Program-made: the position numbers and the translations under genes
The notes under the pieces: model-generated
Told to the model about the DNA's origin: nothing
The model's database searches: none
Seen by the model: the letters and a program-made list of their open reading frames with translations, nothing else
Part shown: positions 43,271 to 53,416 of the stretch, piece by piece
Layout: every line of letters begins with the position of its first letter
Position numbering within the stretch: the first letter of the stretch is position 1
Source: Agromyces rhizosphaerae
GTDB lineage: Bacteria; Actinomycetota; Actinomycetes; Actinomycetales; Microbacteriaceae
Assembly: GCF_027925245.1 (NCBI RefSeq)
Contig: NZ_BSDP01000001.1
Span: 2,108,001-2,172,000, forward strand
Direction of reading: 5' to 3'
DNA length: 64,000 nt

Positions 43271-44581
43271 ATGACCGACACGACCTGGACCGACCTCGAG
43301 CGTCCGCTGCCCGAGTGGTTCGCGCGCGCGAAGTTCGGCATCTTCATCCACTGGGGCGCGTACTCCGTACCCGCCTGGGGCGAGCCCATCGGTGCGCTCG
43401 GCGAGATCCCCGACGACACCTGGTTCGCGCACAACCCGTACGCGGAGTGGTACTTCAACACCATCCGCATCCCGGGCAGCCCGGCGGCTGAGCACCATCG
43501 CGAGACCTACGGGGACGCCCCGTACGACGACTTCCTCGACCAGTGGGGCGCGGAGGACTTCGATCCCGCCGACTGGGCCAAGCTGTTCGCGCGTGCCGGC
43601 GCCGAATACGTCGTGCCCACCACGAAGCACCATGACGGCATCGCGCTGTGGGACGCTCCGGGCACGGGCGACCGCAACACGGTGCGCCGCGGTCCGTACC
43701 GCGACCTCATCGGCGCCATCGCCGACGCGGTGCGCGCCGAGGGGCTCCGGTTCGGCGTGTACTACTCGGGCGGACTCGACTGGTCGGTCACCGACTTCCC
43801 GCCGCACACGACCGGCGAGGAGGTGCGCAGCCTCCGGCCCAACGACGCCGCGTACCACTTCTACGCCGCGGCCCACGTGCGCGACCTCGTCGAGCGCTAC
43901 CGGCCCGACGTGCTCTGGAACGACATCGAGTGGCCCGACGCCGGGAAGCACCTCGCGCCCGGCGGGCTGCACGAGCTCTTCGCCGACTACTTCGCGGCGA
44001 ACCCCGATGGCGTCGTCAACGACCGCTGGGGCGACACCTACTCCGACTACGCCACCACCGAGTACTCGGCGATGAGCGAGAACGAGACGAAGGACGTCTG
44101 GGAGAACAACCGCGGCCTCGGGTACTCGTTCGGCTACAACCGCATCGAGTCGACCGACGAGATCCTCGACACCATGCAGCTCGCGAAGCACTGGGTCGGC
44201 GTCGTCGCCAAGGGCGGCCGCCTGCTGGTGAACGTCGGTCCGACCGCCGAGGGGCTCATCCCCGACCTGCAGCGCGCCACGCTCGAGGGCTTCGGCGACT
44301 GGAAGCGCCCGCTGGTCGAGGCGGCCGCGTCGGTGAGCGAGCGCTCGCCGCAGCCCGAGTCGGATGCCGCGGGCTGGCGTCGCGAGTGGCGCACGCCGAC
44401 CGAGCTGATCACGTTCGTCGACGCGCCGGGGGAGTACCGCGTCGCGGGCGAGGGCCTCGACCTCGGCCGGGTGCGCGTGCTCTCCGGCGACGTCGGGACC
44501 GAGGTCGACGGGGACGACCTCGTGCTGCGTGTCGCGGCGGTCCCCGGGGGACCCGCGGCGGTGGCCATCGCGCGGGGCTGA
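43271..44581 (+). CDS. GH29 alpha-L-fucosidase, predicted cytoplasmic
   Basis: A retaining alpha-L-fucosidase, 436 residues, releasing L-fucose from oligosaccharides. The family start PEWFARAKFGIFIHWGAYSVPAW, TKHHDGIALWD and WNDIEWP are unmistakable; the nucleophile is D218 in the last. Near residues 255-270 SENETKDVWENNRGLGYSFGYN (core) and GGRLLVNVGPTAEG complete the barrel. A small beta-domain ends the protein. No signal peptide is present, so it works on imported sugars. AAAGGA precedes the ATG by about five bases. It is the last gene of the importer operon, followed by a strong terminator. This is the key evidence for fucose as the sugar handled here. Confidence 0.94.
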   Translation: MTDTTWTDLERPLPEWFARAKFGIFIHWGAYSVPAWGEPIGALGEIPDDTWFAHNPYAEWYFNTIRIPGSPAAEHHRETYGDAPYDDFLDQWGAEDFDPADWAKLFARAGAEYVVPTTKHHDGIALWDAPGTGDRNTVRRGPYRDLIGAIADAVRAEGLRFGVYYSGGLDWSVTDFPPHTTGEEVRSLRPNDAAYHFYAAAHVRDLVERYRPDVLWNDIEWPDAGKHLAPGGLHELFADYFAANPDGVVNDRWGDTYSDYATTEYSAMSENETKDVWENNRGLGYSFGYNRIESTDEILDTMQLAKHWVGVVAKGGRLLVNVGPTAEGLIPDLQRATLEGFGDWKRPLVEAAASVSERSPQPESDAAGWRREWRTPTELITFVDAPGEYRVAGEGLDLGRVRVLSGDVGTEVDGDDLVLRVAAVPGGPAAVAIARG

Positions 44582-44595
44582 TCCCGCGACGCGCA

Positions 44596-44639
44596 GCGAA
44601 CGGCCGGGCGAACCGTGGTGGGGTCGCCCGGCCGTTCGC
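44596..44639 (+). terminator. Strong terminator after the fucosidase
   Basis: A perfect 16-base stem (44596-44611 with 44624-44639) around a 12-base loop, starting 15 bases after the GH29 stop. No U-tract follows, as is common in actinobacteria. It separates the fucose locus from the signalling genes. Confidence 0.75.
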
Positions 44640-44782
44640 GTGCGCGGCCGCGCGCCGCCCCGCGGCATCCGCTCGCCCCGCCCTGCCGCGTCCCCCACTC
44701 GGGTGCTGGCCGCCCCGGCCCGGGCGTGGCTACGCTGGCGGTGCAACGCCCTTCGTGCACCGCAGCAGGGAAAGGGGTCCGC

Positions 44783-47011
44783 GTGCCCGACCGCGGCCTG
44801 ATCACCATCGTGTCCGACGACGCCGGCGTCATCGGACAGCTCTCCGTCGTGCTCACCGAGGACCAGTACCAGGTCGTCGCGACCGACGGCGAGTCCGAGC
44901 ACCTGCGCCGGGTGCTCGAGCGCGAGCCCGACCTCATCATCGTCGACGCGGCGCTCGAGGAGACCGACCCGTTCGTGCTCGTGACCGAGCACCGCGCCAC
45001 CGAGGCGGTCCGCGACATCCCCGTGATCTTCGTGGCCGGCGACGCCGACGTCGAGTCGCGCGTGCGCGGCCTCGAGGTCGGCGACGACCTCATCACGACC
45101 CCGTTCGACGCGCTCGAGGTGCTCGCCCGCATCGAACGGCAGGTCACGGTGTCGAAGGTGCGCATGGCGCTGCGCGAGTCGGAGGCGAAGTTCCGCTCGG
45201 TCATGGAGTCGGCGATCGACGCGATCATCTCGGCCGACGCGAAGGGCATCATCCGCAGCTGGAACAGCGCGGCCCGCGCGCTCTTCGGGCACACCGAGGA
45301 CGAGGCAATCGGCCAGCGGCTCGAGATGATCATCCCCGATCGCTTCCACGACGGGCACCGCACCGGCATCGCGCGCGTGTCGGGCGGCGGCGAGACGCAC
45401 GTCATCGGCCAGACCGTCGAGCTCGCGGCGATCCGCGCCGACGGCAGCGAGTTCCCGGTCGAGCTCTCGCTGGCGACCTGGTTCCTCGACGAGGACCGCT
45501 ACTACACCGGCATCATCCGCGACATCAGCGAGCGCAAGCAGGCCGAGCAGAAGTTCCGGTCGGTCACCGAGTCGGCGATCGACGCGATCATCTCGGCCGA
45601 CCACGTCGGCAACATCGTGTCGTGGAACTCGGCGGCCGGCCGCATCCTCGGCTACACCGAGGAGGAGGCGGTCGGGCAGCGGCTGGAGCTCATCATCCCG
45701 CCCGAGTACCACGAGCTGCACCGGGCCGGGATGGCCCGGTTCACCGAGACCGGCGAGCCCCACGTCATCGGCACCACGGTCGAGCTGGCCGCGCGCAGGA
45801 AGTCGGGCGAGGTGATCCCGATCGAGCTGTCGCTCTCGACCTGGACGGTGCGCGAGGACCGCTACTACACGGGCATCATCCGCGACATCGCCGAGCGCAA
45901 GGCGGCCGAGGAGGCGCTGAAGCAGAGCGAGCAGGAGCTGCGCGAGCGCGGCGAGGAGCTGCGCGACAAGAACGACGCGCTGCAGGAGACGCTCGACCAG
46001 ATCAGCCAGATGCAGAACCAGCTCATCCTCCAGGAGAAGATGGCGTCGCTCGGCAAGCTGAGCGCCGGCATGGCGCACGAGCTGAACAACCCCGCATCGT
46101 CCGCCCAGCGCGGGGCGTCGCAGGCGATGGCGGTGTTCGCGAAGCTGCAGGGCGCGCAGCTGCAGCTCGGCAGGCTCGGCCTCTACGACAGCCAGATCGA
46201 CAAGCTCGGCGAGCTCGACCACATCGCGGAGGCCGGCGCGCGCGACCCGGCGCAGCTCAGCGCCATCGAGCGCGGCGATCGCGAGGCCGACTTCGAGGAC
46301 TGGCTCGAGGACCTCGGTGCCCGCTCGGTCGGCGACCTCGCCCCGGCCCTGGTCTCCCTCGGCCTCACGAGCGAGCAGCTCGACGAGCTCTGCGCGTCGT
46401 TCTCGCGCGAGGAGCTCGCGGTGGTCGTCGAGTGGCTCGGGCTCAAGTACCTCATCTACAACCTGCTGTCGGAGATCGCGATCGGCACGCACCGCATCGT
46501 CGAGCTCGTCAAGGCGATGAAGACCTACACCTACATGGACCAGGCGCCCGTGCAGGACGTCGACGTGCGCCGCGGGCTCGACAACACGCTGATCATCCTG
46601 CAGTCGAAGCTCAAGGGCGGCGTGCGGGTGGTCAAGGAGTACGACGACCACCTGCCGACCATCCAGGCGTTCGCGAGCGAGCTCAACCAGGTCTGGACGA
46701 ACCTCATCGACAACGCGATCGACGCCATGGGCGGGCAGGGCACGATCACCGTGCGCGCCCGGCGCTCGGACGACTCCATCGAGGTGCAGTTCGAGGACGA
46801 CGGGCCCGGCATCCCCGAGGAGGTGGTGTCGAAGGTCTTCGACCCGTTCTTCACCACGAAGGCCCCGGGCGAGGGCACGGGGCTCGGCCTCAACATCTCG
46901 CGCAACATCATCGTCAAGAAGCACGGCGGGCAGTTCACGGTGGTGTCGCGCCCGGGGCGCACGTGCTTCACGGTGCGGCTGCCGCTCGGCTTCGACCCGA
47001 CGGAGGCGTGA
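44783..47011 (+). CDS. Soluble PAS-domain histidine kinase with N-terminal receiver-like domain
   Basis: A 742-residue cytoplasmic sensor kinase. Residues 1-120 form a receiver-like domain with D55 in LIIVD. Two PAS domains follow (about 135-250 and 257-372), similar to each other (both [23 protein letters not shown]), so one arose by duplication. A coiled coil (370-420) leads to the phospho-histidine H432 in [10 protein letters not shown]. About 190 residues separate it from the ATPase domain with N-box [14 protein letters not shown] and [11 protein letters not shown]; this spacer is longer than usual. GTG 44783 has AAAGGGG upstream. No membrane segment is seen. Its stop overlaps the next gene, so the pair form a two-component system. 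Confidence 0.88.
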   Translation: MPDRGLITIVSDDAGVIGQLSVVLTEDQYQVVATDGESEHLRRVLEREPDLIIVDAALEETDPFVLVTEHRATEAVRDIPVIFVAGDADVESRVRGLEVGDDLITTPFDALEVLARIERQVTVSKVRMALRESEAKFRSVMESAIDAIISADAKGIIRSWNSAARALFGHTEDEAIGQRLEMIIPDRFHDGHRTGIARVSGGGETHVIGQTVELAAIRADGSEFPVELSLATWFLDEDRYYTGIIRDISERKQAEQKFRSVTESAIDAIISADHVGNIVSWNSAAGRILGYTEEEAVGQRLELIIPPEYHELHRAGMARFTETGEPHVIGTTVELAARRKSGEVIPIELSLSTWTVREDRYYTGIIRDIAERKAAEEALKQSEQELRERGEELRDKNDALQETLDQISQMQNQLILQEKMASLGKLSAGMAHELNNPASSAQRGASQAMAVFAKLQGAQLQLGRLGLYDSQIDKLGELDHIAEAGARDPAQLSAIERGDREADFEDWLEDLGARSVGDLAPALVSLGLTSEQLDELCASFSREELAVVVEWLGLKYLIYNLLSEIAIGTHRIVELVKAMKTYTYMDQAPVQDVDVRRGLDNTLIILQSKLKGGVRVVKEYDDHLPTIQAFASELNQVWTNLIDNAIDAMGGQGTITVRARRSDDSIEVQFEDDGPGIPEEVVSKVFDPFFTTKAPGEGTGLGLNISRNIIVKKHGGQFTVVSRPGRTCFTVRLPLGFDPTEA

Positions 47012-48675
47012 GCGTGGCCAAGCCCGTCATCCTCGCCGTCGACGACGAGCCCCAGGTGCTGAACGCGATCACGCGCGACCTGCAGGCCCGGTACCGCACC
47101 GACTACCGGGTGGCCCGGGCGACCTCCGGCCAGGAGGCGCTCGAGGCGGTGCAGGAGTACCAGCGCAGGGGCACGCCGATAGCGCTGTTCCTGGTCGACC
47201 AGCGGATGCCGGGCATGACCGGCACCGAGTTCCTGACCAAGGCGCTCGTGTACGCCCCACAGGCCCGGCGGGTGCTGCTGACCGCCTACGCCGACACGGA
47301 TGCCGCGATCACGAGCATCAACGCGGTCAACCTCGACTACTACCTGCTGAAGCCGTGGGACCCGCCCGAGGAGCGCCTGTACCCGGTGCTCGACGACATC
47401 CTGGGCGACTGGAAGGCGAGCGCGGCGCTGCCGTACGACGGCATCCGCGTGGCCGGCACCCGCTGGTCGCCGGGCTCGCACGCCGTGAAGGACCTGCTGG
47501 CGCGCAGCCAGACGCCCTACGAGTGGCTCGATATCGAGAAGAACGAGGGCGCCAGGGCGATGGTGGAGGCGCTCGGCGACGGGCACGCCAAGCTGCCGGT
47601 CGTGCTGATGCCCGACGGGCTGGTACTCGTCGATCCCGACCTGCACGTGCTCGCCGAGAAGCTCGGCATCCGCGCCCCCGCGCTGCAGCCGTTCTACGAC
47701 CTGATCGTCATCGGAGCCGGGCCGGCGGGGCTCGCGGCCGCCGTCTACGGTGCGTCCGAGGGGCTGCGCACCGCGGTCGTCGAGCGCGAGGTGCCGGGAG
47801 GCCAGGCCGGCACGAGCTCGCGCATCGAGAACTACCTGGGGTTCCCGAACGGCATCTCGGGCGCCGACCTCGCGCGGCGCGCCGCGACCCAGGCGAAGCG
47901 GCTCGGTGCCGAGATCCTCAGCGCGCAGGAGGTCACCGCGGTGCGGGTCGAGGGCTCGTACAAGATCGTCACGCTCGACGACGGCAGCGAGCTGCGCTGC
48001 CACGCGCTCATCGTGGCGACCGGCGTCGAGGTCCGCCGGCTCGGCGTGCCCGGCGAGGAGCGGCTGCTCGGCGGGTCGGTGTTCTACGGCGCCGCCGCAT
48101 CCGAGGCCGTCAGCTACACCGGCAGTCGCGTGGTCGTCGTCGGCGGCGCGAACTCGGCCGGGCAGGGCGCGATGTACCTGTCGCGGTTCGCCTCGGAGGT
48201 GGTCATGATCGTGCGGGGCGCATCGCTCACGAGCACCATGTCGCAGTACCTCATCGACCAGATCGAGTCGACCGACAACATCACGGTGCGCCCGAACAGC
48301 GAGGTGCAGGCGATCACCGGCGAAGAGCGGCTGGAGTCGCTCACGGTGCACGACCTCGAGACGGATGCCTCGGAGGAGCTCGCGGCCGACGCGATCTTCG
48401 CGTTCATCGGGGCGGTGCCCGGGTCGGAGCTCGTGCGCGACATCGTCGAGGTCAACGAGCAGGGGTTCGTGCTCACCGGGCAGGACCTGGTCGCGGACGA
48501 CAAGCCGCCCCGCGGCTGGACCCTGCACCGCGACCCGATGATCCTCGAGACGAGCGTGCCCGGCATCTTCGCTGCGGGCGACGTGCGGCACGACGTGGTG
48601 CGACGCGTCGCGTCGGCGGTGGGGCAGGGCGCGGTCGCGGTGAGCCTCGTGCACAAGTACCTCGACACGGTCTAG
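47008..48675 (+). CDS. Fused response regulator/thioredoxin-reductase-like flavoprotein, cysteine-depleted
   Basis: A 555-residue fusion. Residues 5-135 are a receiver domain (D12-D13, phospho-acceptor D64, K115). Residues 145-222 look like a thioredoxin/glutaredoxin fold ([22 protein letters not shown]) without cysteines. Residues 230-555 are a thioredoxin-reductase-like FAD/NAD(P) module with GAGPAG at 236-241, [14 protein letters not shown] at 375-388 and GDVR at 524-527. Where thioredoxin reductase has its CxxC the sequence reads GAAASEA (361-367), and C331 is the only cysteine in the protein. Ordinary disulfide reduction is therefore impossible. GTG 47008 overlaps the kinase stop. It may report flavin or pyridine-nucleotide state to, or accept phosphate from, the kinase. 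Confidence 0.87.
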   Translation: MSVAKPVILAVDDEPQVLNAITRDLQARYRTDYRVARATSGQEALEAVQEYQRRGTPIALFLVDQRMPGMTGTEFLTKALVYAPQARRVLLTAYADTDAAITSINAVNLDYYLLKPWDPPEERLYPVLDDILGDWKASAALPYDGIRVAGTRWSPGSHAVKDLLARSQTPYEWLDIEKNEGARAMVEALGDGHAKLPVVLMPDGLVLVDPDLHVLAEKLGIRAPALQPFYDLIVIGAGPAGLAAAVYGASEGLRTAVVEREVPGGQAGTSSRIENYLGFPNGISGADLARRAATQAKRLGAEILSAQEVTAVRVEGSYKIVTLDDGSELRCHALIVATGVEVRRLGVPGEERLLGGSVFYGAAASEAVSYTGSRVVVVGGANSAGQGAMYLSRFASEVVMIVRGASLTSTMSQYLIDQIESTDNITVRPNSEVQAITGEERLESLTVHDLETDASEELAADAIFAFIGAVPGSELVRDIVEVNEQGFVLTGQDLVADDKPPRGWTLHRDPMILETSVPGIFAAGDVRHDVVRRVASAVGQGAVAVSLVHKYLDTV

Positions 48676-48710
48676 CCGACGGCGTCGGGCGCCCGTGCGA
48701 GCATGGTCGC

Positions 48711-51700
48711 ATGCCCACGCCGCCCGATCCCGCCCGGCGGGGCGGCGACTGGCGGGCGTCGCTCGACGCGCTGCGCGACCCCGGAGCCGAGCGGTCGGCG
48801 GCCGAGCCCGGCACGGGCGACGGCTACCGCGAACTCGGCCTGCAGTTCGCGCCGCGCCACCTGCTGCGACGGTCGAGCGAGCAGTGGCAGGGTCCGCGCG
48901 ACGAGCCCGCGCTCGACGCGGCATCCGTCGACCGCATCGCCGTGCGGCCCGTCGCCCGCGGGGCGCGCGGCGGGTGGGCGAAGGCCGACCTCACCTGGCA
49001 GAACATCGCCTACAAGGGGGAGGGCGCCGGGGTCGAACCGGCGCAGGCGCGCTGGTTCGCGCAGTTCGCGCTGCTGAAGGGCGGCAGCCCGGGCACGTAC
49101 AACCCGTACGGTTCGGCGTGGATCACCCTCGACGCCTACGAGAGCCCGCTGCTGTGGGCGCTGCTCGCCGAGGCGGCGCGCCTCGGCATCGCGCTGGCGG
49201 GCACGGATGCCGCGCCGCGGGTGCGCCTCCACGGCTCGGCGCGCATCGTGCTCGACGCCCGGCTCGATGCGGCGGCGCTGACGCTCGCCCCGGCGCTCGA
49301 GCTCGACGGGGCGCCGACGCCGCTCGCGGGCACGCGCGCGGTCGGCGAGCACGGCGTCGTCCGCTGCGACCTCGACGCGGGCGCCCTCGACCTCGCGCCG
49401 CTCGCCGCGCCGCTCGGGGCGGCCGAGCGCGACCTGCTGGAGCGGCCGCCGGCGATCTCGGTGCCCGCCGACGACCTGCCCGAGTTCCTGCGCGGCCACT
49501 ACCCGGCGCTCGCGCGGCGCGTCGCGATCACGAGCGGGGACGACAGCTTCGCGGCGCTCGAGATCCCGCCCGCGACGCTCGTGCTCGACGTGCGGTACGC
49601 CGACGACGGCGGGCTGAAGCTCGCCTGGCGCTGGGAGCACGCCGACGGGCGGGCGAGCGGGCTCGACGCGCCCGACGCCGACTTCGCCGACCCCGCCCGC
49701 GAGCGCGAGGGCGAGGTGCTCGGCGCCGTCGACGTGGTGCTGAGCGGGTCGGCGGCCGGGCGCATGGCGCTCGCGACCGGCTCCTCGGGCATCGCCGATG
49801 CGCGCGACCGCGGCGGGCTGGAGCCCGCGATCATCCTGCGCGGCGACGACGCCGCGTCATTCGACCTCGAGGTGCTGCCCGGGCTCGCCTCCATCGCCGG
49901 CCTACGCGTCGAGCGCCGCGGCGACCCGGCCGCCGTGCGCGAGGTGACCGAGCCGCCGCACCTCGCGGTGTCGCTCGTCGAGTCGCACAAGGCCGACTGG
50001 TTCGACCTCGGCGTGATCGTCACGGTCGGCGGGCGCCAGGTGCCGCTCATGCCGCTGTTCCGCGCGCTCTCGCTCGGGCGGAAGCGGCTGAGGCTGCCGG
50101 ATCGCACCTACCTCCGGCTCGACCAGCCCGTGCTCGACGAGCTGCGCGAACTGATCGACGAGGCCGGCACGCTCGCCGAGTGGGAGACCGGGCTGCGCGT
50201 GCCGGCGAGCCGCGCCGGCCTCGTCGCCGACTTCGAGGACCTCGCGCACGAGGCGGCGCCGGCCGTCGCCTGGCGCGACCTCGTGCGCGGCCTCGAGGGC
50301 GGCGAGGTCGAGGCACTCGCGCAGCCCGAGGGCGTGGTGCTGCCGCTCCGGCCCTACCAGCTCGAGGGCTTCCGGCGCCTCGCGTTCCTGTGGCGGCACG
50401 GCATCGGCGGCGTGCTCGCCGACGACATGGGGCTCGGCAAGACCGCGCAGTCGCTCGCGCTCGTCGTGCACGCGACCTCGGCCGGCGCGGGCCGGCCCTG
50501 GCTCGTCGTCACGCCCACCTCGGTCGCGTCGAACTGGGTCGCCGAGGCCGCGCGCTTCACGCCGGGCCTGCGGGTCGCGCGCGTCACCGAGACCGAACGG
50601 CGGAGGGGCGCCGCGCTCGCCGACGCGGTCGCGGGCGCCGACCTCGTCGTGACGACCTACGCCGTGCTCCGCCGCGACGCCGACGCGTTCGCCGCGCTCG
50701 ACTGGGCCGGGGTCGTGCTCGACGAGGCGCAGTTCGTGAAGAACGCCGCGACGCAGGCGCACCGTGCGGCCCTGGGCCTCGGGGCGCCGTTCGTGCTCGC
50801 GGTCACGGGCACGCCGATCGAGAACGACCTCGGCGAGCTCTGGGCGATCCTCCGGCTCGTGGCGCCCGGCCTGTTCCCGTCGCGCCGCGCGTTCGACGAG
50901 CGCTACCGGCGCCCGATCGAGCAGGACGGCAACGCCGAGCGCCGTGCCACGCTGCGCCGCCGCATCCGCCCGCTCGTCCTCCGGCGCACGAAGGAGCAGG
51001 TCGCGCCCGAACTGCCGCCGAAGCAGGATCAGGTGCTGCGGGTCGCGCTCGAGCCCGCGCACCGACGGCTCTACGACCAGACGCTGCAGCGCGAGCGGCA
51101 GAAGCTGCTGGGGCTGCTCGACGACCTCGACCGCCAGCGCTTCATCGTCTACCGCTCGCTCACGCTGCTGCGCATGCTCGCGCTCGACGCCACCCTGATC
51201 GACGCGGAACGGCACGCCGGGATGCGCTCGGCGAAGCTCGACGCGCTGTTCGAGCAGCTCGCGGACGTGCTCGCCGAGGGCCACCGCGCACTCGTGTTCA
51301 GCCAGTTCACGTCGTTCCTCGACCGGGTCACCGCGCGGCTCGACGCCGAGGGCGTGCCGTTCGCCCGTCTCGACGGGTCGTCGTCGGCCCGCGCGCGCGA
51401 CGCGGCCGTGGAGCGGTTCCGCGCAGGCGGGGCATCCGTCTTCTGCATCTCGCTCAAGGCCGGCGGCTTCGGGCTGAACCTCACCGAGGCCGACTACGTG
51501 TTCCTGCTCGACCCGTGGTGGAACCCGGCGAGCGAGGCGCAGGCGGTCGACCGCGCGCACCGCATCGGGCAGGACCGGCAGGTCATGGTCTACCGGCTCG
51601 TGGCGGAGGACACGATCGAGGAGAAGGTCATGGCGCTCAAGGAGCGCAAGGGCGAGCTGGTCGCGTCGATCCTCGCCGACGACGAGGACGCCGGGGCGGG

Positions 51701-51752
51701 CGCCGCCGAGGCGCTCACGGTCGACGACCTGCGCGGCCTGCTCGACGACTGA
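48711..51752 (+). CDS. SNF2-family DEAD/DEAH-box helicase
   Basis: A 1013-residue SWI2/SNF2-type ATPase acting on DNA or nucleoprotein complexes. The long N-terminal half (1-540) has no motif I can name. The helicase core has [12 protein letters not shown], Walker A DMGLGKT at about 572-578, DEAQ at about 671, and TGTPIEND. The C-terminal lobe has [30 protein letters not shown] and [12 protein letters not shown]. This matches bacterial RapA-like or HepA-type SNF2 proteins. No zinc-binding SWIM motif was seen. ATG 48711 lacks a clear ribosome site. It stands alone; a role in repair or transcription recycling is possible. Confidence 0.9.
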   Translation: MPTPPDPARRGGDWRASLDALRDPGAERSAAEPGTGDGYRELGLQFAPRHLLRRSSEQWQGPRDEPALDAASVDRIAVRPVARGARGGWAKADLTWQNIAYKGEGAGVEPAQARWFAQFALLKGGSPGTYNPYGSAWITLDAYESPLLWALLAEAARLGIALAGTDAAPRVRLHGSARIVLDARLDAAALTLAPALELDGAPTPLAGTRAVGEHGVVRCDLDAGALDLAPLAAPLGAAERDLLERPPAISVPADDLPEFLRGHYPALARRVAITSGDDSFAALEIPPATLVLDVRYADDGGLKLAWRWEHADGRASGLDAPDADFADPAREREGEVLGAVDVVLSGSAAGRMALATGSSGIADARDRGGLEPAIILRGDDAASFDLEVLPGLASIAGLRVERRGDPAAVREVTEPPHLAVSLVESHKADWFDLGVIVTVGGRQVPLMPLFRALSLGRKRLRLPDRTYLRLDQPVLDELRELIDEAGTLAEWETGLRVPASRAGLVADFEDLAHEAAPAVAWRDLVRGLEGGEVEALAQPEGVVLPLRPYQLEGFRRLAFLWRHGIGGVLADDMGLGKTAQSLALVVHATSAGAGRPWLVVTPTSVASNWVAEAARFTPGLRVARVTETERRRGAALADAVAGADLVVTTYAVLRRDADAFAALDWAGVVLDEAQFVKNAATQAHRAALGLGAPFVLAVTGTPIENDLGELWAILRLVAPGLFPSRRAFDERYRRPIEQDGNAERRATLRRRIRPLVLRRTKEQVAPELPPKQDQVLRVALEPAHRRLYDQTLQRERQKLLGLLDDLDRQRFIVYRSLTLLRMLALDATLIDAERHAGMRSAKLDALFEQLADVLAEGHRALVFSQFTSFLDRVTARLDAEGVPFARLDGSSSARARDAAVERFRAGGASVFCISLKAGGFGLNLTEADYVFLLDPWWNPASEAQAVDRAHRIGQDRQVMVYRLVAEDTIEEKVMALKERKGELVASILADDEDAGAGAAEALTVDDLRGLLDD

Positions 51753-51776
51753 GTCGCCGGGCGGTCGTGCGCGAGG

Positions 51777-52823
51777 TCAGCCGAGCGTGATCGTCCAGTC
51801 CTCGTCGGCCTGCACCGTCACCACCGACGGGCCGGCGGCGAGCGGCGCGCTGCCGTCGAAGTTCCCGGTCACGTCGATGAGCGCCGAGCTCGAGAACGCC
51901 TGCTCGGATTGCTGGCGCACCACGAACGGATCCTCAGCGTCGTCCCCCGAGTGCGTCGCTGCGAGCGTCGTCGCGTCACCGCCGTACAGGTACACCGAGT
52001 CGTCCTCGCCCGAGACCGCGGACGGCAGCTCGGGGGCGCTCGACATCTGCGAGACGGTCACCTGCCAGTCGCCGGTCGCCGTGATCTGCAGGGTGACGGC
52101 ATCGGATGCGTCGGAGACGCCGTAGGCCGTCGTGCCGTCGTAGTCCCCGTCGACGTCGACGAGCGGGTCGCCGGTGGCCGAGCCCGACGAGTTCAGCACC
52201 GTGACCTGGAAGGCGTCATCGCCGTCGTGGCTGGCCTGCACGATGCCGCCGGTCGCGTCGGCGGGCAGCGTGACCGTGCCGTCGCCCGTGCCGCTCTGGC
52301 TGACGTCGTCGAAGGTGCCCCAGGTGGTGTCCGCCCACTCCTGCACGGTCGGCTCGGGGGTCGGCGTGGGCGTGGGCGACTCGCTCTCGGTGGGTGTCGG
52401 CGACGCGCTCTCGGTCGGGGTCGCGGTCGGCTCGGGGGCGGCACCCGTGCCGATCACCCCGGTCGTGTAGAGCACGCCGAAGATCATCGCGATCACGAGG
52501 GCGGCGGCCGAGACCACGGTGCCCGCCGTCGAGACGCCCTTCTTGCGGTCCTTCCTGGTGAGCGCGACGATGCCGAGCACCAGGCCGATCACCGCGAGCA
52601 CGATCGCCACGATCCACGCGATCGGCCAGAACGCGAGCAGCACCGCCACGATGCCGATCACGAGCGCGGCGATGCCGAGTCCGCTCGCCTTCGTGGGCTC
52701 GTCGGGCGGGGTGGTGCCGTCGGGCTCACCGGGTCCGCCGGGACCCTGCGCGCCGGAGCCGGGACTCGCCGGGCCCGGCGTGGGCGGGTAGGGGCGGGTG
52801 GCGTCGTCGTCCGGGCTCGTCAT
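51777..52823 (-). CDS. DUF4190-like membrane protein with Pro/Thr/Ser stalk and extracellular beta domains
   Basis: A 348-residue protein with a Pro/Gly-rich cytoplasmic N-terminus (1-50), two membrane helices around 53-85 (GLGIAALVIGIVAVLLAF and the next), and a third at about 95-118. This is the DUF4190 arrangement. A stalk of repeated TPTESAS/TPTESES units and PTPTPEP spans about 120-150. Two similar outer beta segments follow, both containing ATGD/ADED-WQVTVS or WTITLG. It is probably anchored in the cell envelope. The function is unknown. The ATG at 52823 has GAGGGGG upstream like the peptidase at the window start. Confidence 0.75.
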   Translation of the reverse strand: MTSPDDDATRPYPPTPGPASPGSGAQGPGGPGEPDGTTPPDEPTKASGLGIAALVIGIVAVLLAFWPIAWIVAIVLAVIGLVLGIVALTRKDRKKGVSTAGTVVSAAALVIAMIFGVLYTTGVIGTGAAPEPTATPTESASPTPTESESPTPTPTPEPTVQEWADTTWGTFDDVSQSGTGDGTVTLPADATGGIVQASHDGDDAFQVTVLNSSGSATGDPLVDVDGDYDGTTAYGVSDASDAVTLQITATGDWQVTVSQMSSAPELPSAVSGEDDSVYLYGGDATTLAATHSGDDAEDPFVVRQQSEQAFSSSALIDVTGNFDGSAPLAAGPSVVTVQADEDWTITLG

Positions 52824-52937
52824 GGCGGTACCCCCTCGGTTCCGTGCGCCATGTTGCCAGCGTCGTCCGCTTCTGGCAACGCTCCGACGGCGGGTCGCGG
52901 GTTCCGGTACGGCCGCGTCGGCGCGAGGATGGAGGGC

Positions 52938-53405
52938 ATGAGGGACCGCGCGAACCTGCTGGTCTGGGCGCAGTTCGCGCTGCTCGCGCTGCTGCTGCTG
53001 CCGGGGCCGGCGATCTGGGGCGGGCCGTGGATCGTGGCCGTCGCGATCGCCGCCGGCGCGGCCGGGACGGCGCTCGCCGTGGCCGGCGCGGCGGTGCTGG
53101 GCGGCGACCTCGTGCCGTGGGTGGCGCCCCGCGAGGGAGCGCCGCTGCGCACGGGCGGGGTCTTCCGGTTCACGCGGAACCCGATCTACCTGGGCCTGCT
53201 CCTCGCCACGTTCGGGTGGGTGCTCTGGCGCGGGCGCATCGAGCTCCTGGTGATCTGGGTGCTGCTCGTCGTCGTGCTCGTGGTGAAGGCCCACGTCGAG
53301 CAGCGCGCCCTCATCGCCGCCTTCGGCGACGACTACCGCGCGTACGCCGACCGCACCCCGCTGCTGCTCTGGGGCAGGGGCATCCGCGGCGGCGTCGACC
53401 GCTGA
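52938..53405 (+). CDS. Isoprenylcysteine carboxyl methyltransferase-like membrane protein
   Basis: A 155-residue integral membrane protein with about four helices. The C-terminal half has the ICMT/phospholipid methyltransferase pattern: FRFTRNPIYLGLLLATFGWVL, then VEQRALIAAFGDDYRAYADRTP. The RNPIYLG and the E-x-x-L-x-x-x-F-G-x-x-Y segments form the SAM- and substrate-binding region. Its natural methyl acceptor in bacteria is generally unknown. ATG 52938 follows GGAGGG; an in-frame ATG at 52929 is possible. It is divergent from the DUF4190-like gene and convergent with the DUF2510 gene. Confidence 0.82.
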   Translation: MRDRANLLVWAQFALLALLLLPGPAIWGGPWIVAVAIAAGAAGTALAVAGAAVLGGDLVPWVAPREGAPLRTGGVFRFTRNPIYLGLLLATFGWVLWRGRIELLVIWVLLVVVLVVKAHVEQRALIAAFGDDYRAYADRTPLLLWGRGIRGGVDR

Positions 53406-53416
53406 CCCCTGCGGCC

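Noticed and set aside
43025..46924. A 1299-residue minus-strand frame
   Set aside because: Antisense shadow over the GH29 fucosidase and the histidine kinase, with repetitive Val/Arg/Asp composition and no domain signature.
47008..48675. Plain thioredoxin reductase (trxB)
   Set aside because: There is no CxxC active site and only one cysteine in the whole protein, and a receiver domain is fused in front.
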